DNA of 63,117 nucleotides from Pleomorphochaeta sp. (GTDB lineage Bacteria; Spirochaetota; Spirochaetia; Sphaerochaetales; Sphaerochaetaceae), in the NCBI GenBank assembly GCA_028532815.1, contig JAQQAS010000066.1, positions 1 through 63,117 of the forward strand. Reading direction: 5' to 3'. Made by a program: the position numbers and the translations under genes. Positions 52,729 to 61,747 of the stretch are shown one piece after another. Each line of letters starts with the position of its first letter. Position 1 is the stretch's first letter. Below the pieces are notes generated by a model. It was not told where the DNA came from. It did not search any database and saw only the letters and a program-made list of their open reading frames with translations.

Positions 52729-54084
52729 CTATTTTAAGTATCCAAGCCATTGTTTTTGAGTGTCAATCATTCTATCTACTAATTCCTCAAGTTTTGATGC
52801 TTGATGTACTACAGGATTAGCTAATAGAGCTTGAATAACATATTTTTTCTTTTTATGTATAATAGCTTCAGCTGTTAAATCATAGACGCCAACATAAGAT
52901 CTAAGTAATGCTAAATATCCTTTTGGAATATCATTAATCTTAATTCCATTAACACCATTTTTATCAATTATTGCTGGAACTTCTAAAACAATCCAAGGTG
53001 GTAAATCTTCGATTAATCCATTATTTGGAATGTTTACAGCTGCTTCTTCATAACCTGAATTAGTTTCAATTCCCTCTATAATTGGTATAACTCTTTCACT
53101 TGTTTTTTCTTTAATCTTGTAAAAAGTCTTTTGTGATAGAGTTGTTTTATAATAATCATAAAAATCTAATATACCTCTGTGATCTACTATATCCCAAGCC
53201 CAACCTAAGTATTCACCAAAATGACTATCTACTGTTATTGGAAGAAGGTTGTAATTTTTAAGCATTAACCTTGCTATATGACGGTCAGCCCATCTATAAT
53301 TACTTTCTTTTTCACTCCTTGTTTTAGAGAATTGTTCTTCAGATTGAAGAGTTCCTGATGATAGATATTCATCATATACATCACTGTATCCAGGCTCTTT
53401 TTCAAAGAATGCATCTGCTTTCTTTAATACATCTGGATATAAGTCTTTACCTGTTTTTTTGTCATGTAGTTCAATCATACAACTAAAGTGATTTAGTCCC
53501 GCTGCTCTAAAGTGTAATTCATCAATATCTTTATCGAGCATAGGGGGTAACCATTTATATAACCAACCTATTTCGTGACACATACCAATAAATTTAGCTT
53601 TTGGATAAACTCTATGAACTGCAGTACATATTGCAGTCATAGGATTTGAAAAGTTAAAAACATATGCATCTGGACAGACTTCCATTACATCTTTCATTAT
53701 ATCAAGAACAACCGGGATGATTCTTAGAGAGTGAAAAACACCTCCTGGACCACCATTTTCTCCATAAACTTGGTTAATACCATATTGTAGAGGTACCTTC
53801 CAATCTTGATCCCACAATTCAAACCTATTCCCAACTTCTATAGACGAAATAATATAATCAGCATTTTTTAAAGCTTCTTTTCTATTTGTTGTTGCTGTTA
53901 TTTTATTATTTAGAGAATGTTCTTTAGTAAAATGTAGAGCACCTTCTAATACTGTTTGTAAAGCATCTTCATTTATGTCGAGAAGAGTAATTTCACATCC
54001 TTTTAACACAGAGCTATTAAAAATATCTCCGAGCATACCGTACCCAAACTGGACTGAGCCAGCACCAACTAAAACGATTTTCAT
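52729..54084 (-). CDS. GH4-family glycosidase
   Basis: A 451-residue NAD+/Mn2+-dependent glycosidase of family GH4. The N-terminal NAD site is VLVGAGSVQFGYG; DINEDAL, NFSNPMTAI, GMCHEIG (metal Cys) and GLNHFS (metal His) follow in normal order. The CHE motif is typical of the alpha-galactosidase/alpha-glucuronidase branch rather than phospho-beta-glucosidases. It acts on the unphosphorylated sugar brought in by the adjacent ABC transporter. GGAGAC lies 7 bases before the ATG. Confidence 0.9.
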   Translation of the reverse strand: MKIVLVGAGSVQFGYGMLGDIFNSSVLKGCEITLLDINEDALQTVLEGALHFTKEHSLNNKITATTNRKEALKNADYIISSIEVGNRFELWDQDWKVPLQYGINQVYGENGGPGGVFHSLRIIPVVLDIMKDVMEVCPDAYVFNFSNPMTAICTAVHRVYPKAKFIGMCHEIGWLYKWLPPMLDKDIDELHFRAAGLNHFSCMIELHDKKTGKDLYPDVLKKADAFFEKEPGYSDVYDEYLSSGTLQSEEQFSKTRSEKESNYRWADRHIARLMLKNYNLLPITVDSHFGEYLGWAWDIVDHRGILDFYDYYKTTLSQKTFYKIKEKTSERVIPIIEGIETNSGYEEAAVNIPNNGLIEDLPPWIVLEVPAIIDKNGVNGIKINDIPKGYLALLRSYVGVYDLTAEAIIHKKKKYVIQALLANPVVHQASKLEELVDRMIDTQKQWLGYLK

Positions 54085-54103
54085 AATCTTTGTCTCCTAA
54101 ATT

Positions 54104-54991
54104 TTATTTAATTGATCCTTCTACCATACCTTTAATAATATATCGTTGTGCAAATAAGTAGAGAACGATAATTGGAAGCATAGCAATAAGGGTAGATGTT
54201 AGAATTAAATCCCATTGCTTTAAATATGCACCAGCAAAAGCTGTTACAGCAATTGGAATTGTTTGAACTCTTCCATTAGAACCTAAGAGTAGTAATGGGA
54301 GTAGGTAGTCGTTCCAAATCCAAATTCCATTTAGAATTAAAACTGTAACGATAATTGGTTGAAGTAATGGGAATATAATTACAAAGAATGTTCTTCCTCT
54401 TGAACAACCATCTATTGTTGCAGCTTCTTCAAGTTCATAAGGTATATTTTTAATAAATCCATGGAAAATAAAAATTGAAAGTGGAGCTCCAAATCCTAAA
54501 TAAGCAAAAACAACTCCTCCAACACTTCCTAGTAACTTTATGTTAAAAAAGGATCCTAAAATTCTAAGCCATTGGACTAGAGGATACATAAGAACTTGGA
54601 ATGGTATTACCATAGCTGAAACAAATGCCATAAAAATAATAGTTGACCAAACAGTTTTGTTTCTAACTAAAACCCAGGCTGCCATTGAAGAAAATAGTGC
54701 TAAAACTAGTAATGAGAAAAATGTGATGACAGTACTATCTACAAAAGCTCCTATGTAATCAACAGTAGAGTTACTAAATATTAATGAAACATTAGTAAAT
54801 AATTGTTTCCAAGATGTGGGTTTTGCTATTGCATTATATATAATTTCTTTTGATGTTTTTGCTGAGTTAATAACAACCATTACAAAAGGAATCATAAACA
54901 AAATAAATAAGATTATAGTAAATATTTCTAAAAATATTTGACTATATTTATGTATTGGATATTTCTTTTTTTCTAATTCAGTTTTGCTCAC
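54104..54991 (-). CDS. Sugar ABC transporter permease, MalG-type (second system)
   Basis: A 295-residue permease with six helices and the EAA loop YELEEAATIDGCSRGRTFFVIIFPLLQP near 185-212. Overlaps its MalF-type partner by 4 bases. No ATPase gene is in the operon. GH4 follows after 19 bases. Confidence 0.92.
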   Translation of the reverse strand: MSKTELEKKKYPIHKYSQIFLEIFTIILFILFMIPFVMVVINSAKTSKEIIYNAIAKPTSWKQLFTNVSLIFSNSTVDYIGAFVDSTVITFFSLLVLALFSSMAAWVLVRNKTVWSTIIFMAFVSAMVIPFQVLMYPLVQWLRILGSFFNIKLLGSVGGVVFAYLGFGAPLSIFIFHGFIKNIPYELEEAATIDGCSRGRTFFVIIFPLLQPIIVTVLILNGIWIWNDYLLPLLLLGSNGRVQTIPIAVTAFAGAYLKQWDLILTSTLIAMLPIIVLYLFAQRYIIKGMVEGSIK

Positions 54992-55875
54992 ATTTCCACC
55001 TCTTTCTTTTTATTAACTGTGACTTGTATCAAGGATACAATAAGTAGAACAACAAAGAGGACTACCGCTTTAGCTTGTGCTTCAGCCATTCTGTTTGCAG
55101 CAGCTGTATTAAAAATATTCATTGCGAGCAATTCACTTGCTTTTACCGGGGCTCCTAGGAATCTTGTAGCCGGTCCCCCATTTGTTAAGGTTAAGTTCAT
55201 ATCGAATTGTTTGAATGATGTGGTTAAAGTTAAGAATAGTGAAATAGTAAATGCATTTGCCATCATTGGAATAAGAATTCTAAATACTCTAGTTGAATAT
55301 TTAGCTCCATCAACGTTTGCAGCTTCCATAAGGGAAGTTGGTATACTTTGAATAGATGCTACATATATTAACATTATATATCCTGCATATTGCCATGTAT
55401 TAACTACAGCCATTGTCCAAATAACAGTATTAGCTTGACTTAAGAAGGACGTTTGAAGGAACTCTATGGATAGAGAACTTCCAAGCTCAACTAAAATATT
55501 ATTGAATATGAATTGCCAAATATATCCTAAAACAATTCCCCCAATCAAATAAGGTACAAAAAATCCTGCTCTATAAAAATTTCTTCTTGGAATTTTGCTA
55601 GTTACAACAAGAGATAAAACAAAACTAACAACATTTACAAAAATTACATTTATAAAAGTAAAGGCAATTGTTATTAGAAAAGAATAAAGAAAATCTGGGC
55701 TACTAAATAGATTCTTGAAATTAGCAAGGCCTACAAAATTTATATCTCTACTTATTCCATTCCAATCTGTCATTGAATAATAAAGACCAAAGAAAAATGG
55801 GATTATAATAATCATCAAAAAGGCAAATAGTGTAGGTACTAAAAAAAGCCCATTGATAAAACGGTTTTGCTTCAT
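54988..55875 (-). CDS. Sugar ABC transporter permease, MalF-type (second system)
   Basis: A 295-residue permease with six helices and the EAA loop SLMEAANVDGAKYSTRVFRILIPMMANAF near 180-208. AGGAG lies 6-7 bases before the ATG. An attenuator-like hairpin separates it from the binding-protein gene. Confidence 0.92.
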   Translation of the reverse strand: MKQNRFINGLFLVPTLFAFLMIIIIPFFFGLYYSMTDWNGISRDINFVGLANFKNLFSSPDFLYSFLITIAFTFINVIFVNVVSFVLSLVVTSKIPRRNFYRAGFFVPYLIGGIVLGYIWQFIFNNILVELGSSLSIEFLQTSFLSQANTVIWTMAVVNTWQYAGYIMLIYVASIQSIPTSLMEAANVDGAKYSTRVFRILIPMMANAFTISLFLTLTTSFKQFDMNLTLTNGGPATRFLGAPVKASELLAMNIFNTAAANRMAEAQAKAVVLFVVLLIVSLIQVTVNKKKEVEM

Positions 55876-55906
55876 TGTATTTTACTCCTGTTTTATAAAA
55901 TAAAGA

Positions 55907-55934
55907 GCTCTTGCAGCAAAGGTGCCGCAAGAGC
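55907..55934 (-). other. Intercistronic hairpin between binding protein 2 and permease
   Basis: GCTCTTGCAGC (55907-55917) and GCCGCAAGAGC (55924-55934) form an 11-bp stem with one G-U pair and a 6-base loop. On the minus strand it is followed by TCTTTATTTTAT, so it may act as a partial terminator limiting permease expression. It is 16 bases after the binding-protein stop codon. Confidence 0.65.
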
Positions 55935-55950
55935 CTTAAAAGTTGTTTGC

Positions 55951-57222
55951 TTATTTAAAGCTTGCAACAGCGTTATTCATATCTTGGATAAATTGATCTA
56001 CATTGTCAGGATCTTGTGCAAATAAATCAAAGATAGGTCCAAAGATGTTTTGTCCAGCACCATCAGGAAGCATTCCGAAGAATACACCATAGTTACCACC
56101 CTTAGCATTTGCATCCATTAGAGCTTGGCTAAGTTGTCCTGAAGGTTTTAGAGTAACTGATTTGAAAGCAGGAATCATACCAGCTTCGTTTACCATATAT
56201 TTATGTCCTTCTTCAGTCATAGCAATTGAAGTTAAGAAATCTTTAGCAGCTTCAATGTTAGGACTTTGTGAATTTACAACATACCAGCTTGGAGCAAATA
56301 GGAATAATCCAGTTTCTTCTGTATCTAAGAAAGCATGAGGAGCATAACCAATTTCAAAATCAACACCTAATTGTGCTAAGTTTGGATCTACCCAGTTTCC
56401 TTGGTGTAAGAAAGCTGTTTTTCCTTGTGCAAATGAGCCAACTTGATCATCATAACTACCATTTAATAAGATTGCTTGATCAGCATATTTAAATAATAAT
56501 TGAAGATATTTTGTATATTGCATGAAACGTTCTTGGTCTAATTCACCGTTAAGAGCTTTTTCAATTATTGAAGTATCATTGAAATCAAGACCGCCACCCC
56601 AATAAACTGCTAAGTTATGTTGAGCTGCTACCCACCACATTCCACCAGCTACGGAAGCTGCCATTGCTACAGGTGCATCAATTCCAAGTTCTTCTTTTTT
56701 CTCATCTAAGATTTTGAAAGCTTTTTCATAAGCTGCTCTTGTTGTAAGAGTTGCAGGATCGATTCCAGCTTTATCTAATATTTCTGCATTATAAGCTAAA
56801 CCATAACCTTCGATTGCTACAGGGAATCCCACTACCTTTCCATCAGCCATAAATGCTAAATCAGTATCATCTACCCAAGGTTCATCACTTAAATCAGCAA
56901 TGTAATCTTTCCAAATGTCATATCCACCTTGACCTTCAATAACGAAAATATCTGGCATTTGATCAGATTGTAGTTTTGCTTTCATAGCTCCACCGTAGTC
57001 TCCTCCACCTCCTAGAGTTTCAACTTTTACAGTTACGCCGTCTGTTGCTGCACTATATTGAGCTGCATAGGCATCAAGTGCATCTTTGATTTCAACTTTA
57101 AGTTGGAACATGTTTACAGTAGTCTCTCCAGATTGTTCGGTTGTACCTGAAGCAAAAATACTGGTTGTGATTAGTGAAAATACTAATGTGAATGCTAAAA
57201 CTTTTGTTAATGTTTTTTTCAT
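55951..57222 (-). CDS. Sugar ABC transporter substrate-binding protein 2
   Basis: A 423-residue extracellular solute-binding protein with a signal peptide ending in TSIFASGTTEQ. No lipobox. The mature part begins VNMFQLKVEIKDALDAYAA and includes MPDIFVIEGQGGYD. The ATG at 57222 is chosen: AGAGGT lies 6 bases upstream and the signal peptide starts there. First gene of the operon with two permeases and GH4, led by the promoter and LacI operator at 57279-57327. Confidence 0.92.
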   Translation of the reverse strand: MKKTLTKVLAFTLVFSLITTSIFASGTTEQSGETTVNMFQLKVEIKDALDAYAAQYSAATDGVTVKVETLGGGGDYGGAMKAKLQSDQMPDIFVIEGQGGYDIWKDYIADLSDEPWVDDTDLAFMADGKVVGFPVAIEGYGLAYNAEILDKAGIDPATLTTRAAYEKAFKILDEKKEELGIDAPVAMAASVAGGMWWVAAQHNLAVYWGGGLDFNDTSIIEKALNGELDQERFMQYTKYLQLLFKYADQAILLNGSYDDQVGSFAQGKTAFLHQGNWVDPNLAQLGVDFEIGYAPHAFLDTEETGLFLFAPSWYVVNSQSPNIEAAKDFLTSIAMTEEGHKYMVNEAGMIPAFKSVTLKPSGQLSQALMDANAKGGNYGVFFGMLPDGAGQNIFGPIFDLFAQDPDNVDQFIQDMNNAVASFK

Positions 57223-57278
57223 TTTTAACCTCTTTTGTTCGATGTTTATGTTGCTTTTGGGAAGATTAATTGAGTAGG

Positions 57279-57290
57279 TGTTACGCAACA
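57279..57290 (-). promoter_or_regulatory. LacI-type operator
   Basis: TGTTACGCAACA is an imperfect palindrome with central CG, typical of LacI-family operators. It lies 10 bases downstream of the -10 box, covering the beginning of the transcript where a repressor would block. The LacI gene of the same region is the likely binder. Confidence 0.65.
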
Positions 57291-57299
57291 TCTATATTC

Positions 57300-57327
57300 A
57301 GTATAGCATCAATTTTATCTCTGTCAA
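57300..57327 (-). promoter_or_regulatory. Sigma-70-like promoter of the second sugar operon
   Basis: On the minus strand TTGACA (complement of 57322-57327, a perfect -35) is followed after 16 bases by TATACT (complement of 57300-57305), with an extended TGC before it. Transcription should start near 57293, just before the operator, giving a leader of about 70 bases. Confidence 0.75.
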
Positions 57328-57714
57328 TCAAAAAAATTTTAGTAATATTTTTTTAGAGGTAAAATTTGACTCAATTTATAGCTGATTTTTAAATAAAAAG
57401 GTAACAATTATTGAGAAATTAATGTAAAAAATATCTTCAGCTTGATAGATATGTTTTTTTTGTAATCTAAGTAGAAAGCTATCTTTTTATTTTTAAATGT
57501 AGCTTTAATTAGTTCATTACAAGTAAATGATAATTTGAAAAAAATTAATGTAGTAGTTTTATATCTTTATAAGAATTCAAGAAATTGATTTTGGAAGAGA
57601 AAAGATGGTTTTTATTTTATTAAAATATTACATAAATATATCTTATAAAAAAACTCCTCTTTCTTTGTTTTTGAAAAGAAAAGAGGAGCAATATTAATTA
57701 AAAGTTTATTTTTT
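57328..57714. other. Spacer with the 5'-nucleotidase terminator
   Basis: AT-rich with no gene. The terminator at 57654-57688 ends the 5'-nucleotidase transcript. Confidence 0.5.
57647..57688 (-). terminator. Intrinsic terminator of the 5'-nucleotidase gene
   Basis: On the minus strand an A/G-rich arm ending in CTCCTCTTT pairs with AAAGAGGAG (arms 57654-57666 and 57676-57688 with one extra A), followed by TTTTTTT (57653-57647). It lies about 26 bases after the stop codon. Confidence 0.8.
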
Positions 57715-59472
57715 TTAGTAATTTAGTAAATCAGCTTCAGTTAAACTCTTGTAATATGGAGTTTCAATAGTTCCATTATTTACGAGTTCACAAGCCTTAG
57801 CTCTTAATTCTTCATCCCAACTATAACCTGTTAATTTCCAGTTGTTATCAACTTCAGGAGAAATAGTGCCTTCTTCTTCTAAATAGCTAACGATCATATC
57901 TCTAATAGAATTTGAGCTTTCCCAATTTCTCTTGCCAGAAATAATCTTTGCAGCTTTTAATCCAGAATATCTATAGTTATTAACACCTAAAGTTAAAGTT
58001 TGATTTGGATCTAATGGTTTGCCTTTGAACATAACATTTTCAATTCTGCTACCAATAGGTTTTGAAACATTAACTTCATAATCTACTCCTGCAAACATAT
58101 CATAAAGATATCCAGGATATTCTTCGTTAAAGGAAATATTTAAATCACCTTCTTTGAATGTATTTAGACCTCTAACTGCCCATTCCATATAGTTCTTTAG
58201 TTCTGCTCCAGTAATTTCAACGGTATACAATGTGTTATCATATTTGTAAATATCAAAGATGTTACCATAGTTTAAATCACCTTTTGGTAAATTACTTGTA
58301 TCTTTAAATAATGCAGCACTAACTACATCAGCATCACTATTCATTAATTCAACTTTGTTAATTAAATCAATAACAGCAGTGTCTCTTAATTTGCCTTCTG
58401 GAATACCTGCCATTTCATTTTCAGGTTGGAAGGTTTCACTTGCTACACCCAAAGCTACACTTTGAACTTCACCGTTTTCGTCTTTTACACCACCTTTAAT
58501 AAAGTCACGAGTTGCTTGATGAGCCTCAGATACAATAGCAAGTTCTCTTATTTCAGCTGAAGGTTCATAATCTGCCATATCAACTAATTGAGTTTCAACC
58601 CCTGTTACTTCGTTGTACTCATTAACTGAAATATCGAATCTAGCAACTGTTGCTGCATTTTTTTTGCACTCTAGAATTTTTACGCCATTAACTTCATTTT
58701 GAACATTGCTGTGGAAGTGACCTAGCATTAACATATCTAATTCAGGGCATTCTTCTGCAATTTTAAGTCCAGCATCACCTTCATTGTCTTGGTCAAATTC
58801 AGCTGTTTCACCTAGGTGAGCTACACAAATTAGCACATCACATTGATCTTTAATTTCATCAATTACTAATCTACAAGTTTCTGCACCACCGCTGAATTTT
58901 AGAGCAGCTACCTTGTCCCCATCCCAAGTTGGAGCATTAGGGTTTGTAATTCCAATTATACCAATTTTTGTTCCATTTCTTTCTATAATGGTGTAAGCGT
59001 TAGCTAATGGTGTTCCATCAATATAACTAACATTTGCAGCTAGTATTGGAAAATTAGCTTGAGCTATAATTCTATTTACCATGTCAAGACCAAAATTATA
59101 TTCATGGTTTCCAAGTGTCATAGAATCATATCCCATGTAATTCATTGCCTGTATGACTGGATGAGGTCCATCTTGTTTGTTGTAAATATCATCGGTTAAG
59201 ATATTTCCTTGGATGGTATCTCCATTATCCACTAAAATGACATTATTTGGATTTTCTTCTCTAACTTGTTTAATATAAGTATAAGCTCTAGCCATACCTG
59301 TATTTTTTGTTTCACTGTCATTTTCATAAGAAAAACCCCAAATATCAGAGTGAATGTCTGTAGTTGCTAAAACAGTAATTGTTTTGGCTTCTGGCATTTC
59401 TTCTGGATACCCTTGAGCAAATAACGCGGTGGTACTTAATAAAAGAACCATCAATAAAGTTGTTTTTTTCAT
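57715..59472 (-). CDS. 5'-nucleotidase/2',3'-cyclic phosphodiesterase (UshA/CpdB-like)
   Basis: A 585-residue periplasmic metallophosphatase with a signal peptide ending in TALFAQGYP. Calcineurin-like metal motifs: ATTDIHSD, DNGDTIQGN, LGNHEYNFG, CVAHLGE and MLGHFHSN; the C-terminal 5'-nucleotidase domain (about 340-560) holds NYRYSGLKAA. It hydrolyses nucleotides outside the cytoplasm so nucleoside and phosphate can be taken up. ATG at 59472 is preferred: GGAGG lies 8 bases upstream; the ATG five codons earlier overlaps that Shine-Dalgarno. Confidence 0.9.
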   Translation of the reverse strand: MKKTTLLMVLLLSTTALFAQGYPEEMPEAKTITVLATTDIHSDIWGFSYENDSETKNTGMARAYTYIKQVREENPNNVILVDNGDTIQGNILTDDIYNKQDGPHPVIQAMNYMGYDSMTLGNHEYNFGLDMVNRIIAQANFPILAANVSYIDGTPLANAYTIIERNGTKIGIIGITNPNAPTWDGDKVAALKFSGGAETCRLVIDEIKDQCDVLICVAHLGETAEFDQDNEGDAGLKIAEECPELDMLMLGHFHSNVQNEVNGVKILECKKNAATVARFDISVNEYNEVTGVETQLVDMADYEPSAEIRELAIVSEAHQATRDFIKGGVKDENGEVQSVALGVASETFQPENEMAGIPEGKLRDTAVIDLINKVELMNSDADVVSAALFKDTSNLPKGDLNYGNIFDIYKYDNTLYTVEITGAELKNYMEWAVRGLNTFKEGDLNISFNEEYPGYLYDMFAGVDYEVNVSKPIGSRIENVMFKGKPLDPNQTLTLGVNNYRYSGLKAAKIISGKRNWESSNSIRDMIVSYLEEEGTISPEVDNNWKLTGYSWDEELRAKACELVNNGTIETPYYKSLTEADLLNY

Positions 59473-59606
59473 AACTTTATCCTCCATAATTAATAGTTAT
59501 ATATTATCACAATTTGTTATAATGATAATTATGTTTTATGTAAATTTTATGGTTTTGCGCTCTATATTTTGCTTTTTGTTAAATAAGGATTAATTATATT
59601 AATAAA

Positions 59607-60557
59607 TTATAAGTTCCATTTAGCTCCTGTTGCTTTTTCTGAAACACTCCAAAGCTTTTGTGCAACCTTTTCATCTAGAGCATGTTTTTCTAGTTTACAT
59701 TCTCCTACAGGACCAACCCAATAACTTCTACCGGTTGGGCCATAAAAACCCTTTTCATCTAAATTCTTCTCTGTTGCACACATTAACTCTGGGTAAGAAC
59801 CTTTTTCAGCAGATTGTGTCAATGGAGAGTGAGCCATTAAAAAGAATGAAAATCTCATAAATAAATTCCCACTAGTTGAAATTAGTGAAGTTCTTGAAGA
59901 ACCTGGATGACAAGCATATACCTTTACTTTGCTTTTGTTAGTTTTTTTTAGACGTTTTTGTAATTCATAAACACTCATTATTTGTGCAAGCTTGCTTTGA
60001 CTATAAGCATTGTTTCCAGTATAGTCTTTATCCCAATTCATATCGTCAAATTTAATTGTTTTAATTCCCATTTTATAGCCTTCACTTCCAACAACTACAA
60101 TTCGGCCTTCTGATTTTTCAATTAATGGAAAAGTTATGCTTTGTAGTAAAAAGTGACCATAGTGGTTAACTCCAAGTTGACTTTCGAATCCATCTACTGT
60201 TAATTTTTGTTTTGGAACTTGAGCTATTGCTCCATTGCACATTAATGCATCAATTCTATTTACCGTTTTAAGAACTTCATTTGCTGCCGTTCTAACAGAA
60301 GATAAATCACCAAGATCAATTTTTATAAAGGAAAGATCTATATTGCTTCCTAACTCTTTTTTTAAAATATCTATAACATTGGTTGATTTTTTAGGATTAC
60401 GATTTAACATTACAACCTTTGCTCCTTTAGATAAAAGAATCTTAGTTGCTTCAAATCCAGTCCCACTAGTTGCTCCGGTTATTAGAAATGTTTTTCCTTT
60501 TAATGATTTAATTCTCTCTGGTGTCCAGCCTTTTTTTCCAAATTGTTTATCTGCCAT
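59607..60557 (-). CDS. Short-chain dehydrogenase/reductase
   Basis: A 316-residue SDR with TGATSGTGFEATKILL (NAD(P)-binding TGxxxGxG), NGAIAQVP in the position of NNAG, catalytic Ser in VVGSEGY and YSQSKLAQ (YxxxK). It is of the protochlorophyllide-reductase/retinol-dehydrogenase-like length with an extended C-terminus (SYWVGPVGECKLEKHALDE). Substrate unknown. It diverges from the AraC regulator at 60725, which probably controls it. Confidence 0.88.
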   Translation of the reverse strand: MADKQFGKKGWTPERIKSLKGKTFLITGATSGTGFEATKILLSKGAKVVMLNRNPKKSTNVIDILKKELGSNIDLSFIKIDLGDLSSVRTAANEVLKTVNRIDALMCNGAIAQVPKQKLTVDGFESQLGVNHYGHFLLQSITFPLIEKSEGRIVVVGSEGYKMGIKTIKFDDMNWDKDYTGNNAYSQSKLAQIMSVYELQKRLKKTNKSKVKVYACHPGSSRTSLISTSGNLFMRFSFFLMAHSPLTQSAEKGSYPELMCATEKNLDEKGFYGPTGRSYWVGPVGECKLEKHALDEKVAQKLWSVSEKATGAKWNL

Positions 60558-60691
60558 TTTATGACTCCTTGTTTAATATTTTATATTTTTTACTTTTTTA
60601 CGTTTTTTTGTCTATATACAATATAACTCTTTGATTTATATAAATATAGTATAAATTATATCTAAAAATTGCCTAATTGTATCATTTTGTT

Positions 60692-60720
60692 GAAAAATAT
60701 TACTTTTAATGATAAATTGA
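60692..60720 (+). promoter_or_regulatory. Promoter giving a leaderless AraC mRNA
   Basis: TTGAAA is followed after 17 bases by TAAATT, whose end is only 6 bases before the ATG at 60725. No Shine-Dalgarno exists. The -10 is only a 4/6 match. Confidence 0.4.
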
Positions 60721-60724
60721 ACTC

Positions 60725-61642
60725 ATGAGAAAAGAACAAATAAAACAGATTATTAAAGATAGAATTAATGAAGATGGTTTAATCGATACATCGATTAAGG
60801 GAGTTAAATTATTTAGAGTATCACACACTCATTTATGTTCTCCTGCAGTTTATGAACCAGTTGTAGTTGCAATTCTTAGTGGGGTAAAGGAGGCTATAGT
60901 AGATGGCAAATCCTATTTATTTGATAGCAGTAAATATTTATGTTGTCCTATTTCTATGCCAGTTGAAGCTGGAACTCCCCAAGCAACTAAAGAAGATCCT
61001 TTATTAGGAGTTTACATATCATTAGATACAAAAATGATGCGAGAAATTACAATTGAGATGGAAAGTTTTATCAAAGGACATAGCAAAGAATCTTATACCT
61101 CATCTCCTTCTATTGCCGTATCTTCTTGGGATGATTCATTTTCTGAGGCCCTATTTAGGTTATTATCAATTGAAAATGATCCTGTTGATACAGCAATATT
61201 AAAAGAAAGTAGACTTCGTGAGTTATATTATACTATTTTAAAAGGAGAGGCTGGGAAATCAGCTAGGAGAGCTTTTGGAGTTGGTAATGAAATAGCAAGA
61301 TCTATTGAATACATTTCAAAGCGTGTTGAACAACCTATTTCAATTGAAGATATGGCCGATCAAGTTGGAATGAGTAGGGCTGTTTTTCATCGAAAATTTA
61401 AACAAGCTACAACTATGTCTCCTATTCAGTTTGTAAAATCTATGCGTTTAAATATGGGAGCTATGAAGCTTGCAGCAGGAATGAATATAAATGAAGCTGC
61501 TTTGCAAGTTGGATATGTTAGTTCTTCTCAATTTAGTAGAGAGTTTAAACGTATGTATGGACAATCTCCTAAACAATGGAGTAAAACAGTTACTTTACCT
61601 GCTGATATAATTCAAAAAAATACAGAATATATATATCAGTAA
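60725..61642 (+). CDS. AraC-family regulator with PF06719-type N-terminal domain
   Basis: A 305-residue regulator. Residues about 20-175 match the AraC_N (PF06719) domain, including SPAVYEPVVVAILSGVKEA and SKYLCCPISMPVEAGTPQATKEDPLLG. The C-terminus (200-290) has a double helix-turn-helix (SIEDMADQVGMSRAVFHRK and NINEAALQVGYVSSSQFSREF). Family members often regulate neighbouring oxidoreductases, and a divergent SDR gene is present. The ATG has no Shine-Dalgarno. Confidence 0.88.
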   Translation: MRKEQIKQIIKDRINEDGLIDTSIKGVKLFRVSHTHLCSPAVYEPVVVAILSGVKEAIVDGKSYLFDSSKYLCCPISMPVEAGTPQATKEDPLLGVYISLDTKMMREITIEMESFIKGHSKESYTSSPSIAVSSWDDSFSEALFRLLSIENDPVDTAILKESRLRELYYTILKGEAGKSARRAFGVGNEIARSIEYISKRVEQPISIEDMADQVGMSRAVFHRKFKQATTMSPIQFVKSMRLNMGAMKLAAGMNINEAALQVGYVSSSQFSREFKRMYGQSPKQWSKTVTLPADIIQKNTEYIYQ

Positions 61643-61662
61643 TATTAATTTTTAATTATAAG

Positions 61663-61721
61663 TATACCCTATGTCTCTGTTTTAAAGGATATTAAAATCA
61701 ATGAATAGGGTATATCTTTTT
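61663..61721. terminator. Bidirectional terminator after the AraC gene
   Basis: TATACCCTAT (61663-61672) pairs with ATAGGGTATA (61705-61714), 10 bp, with a 32-base loop, followed by TCTTTTTT. It separates convergent genes. Confidence 0.7.
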
Positions 61722-61747
61722 TAAATAAGGCTAGGATATTTTACTAA

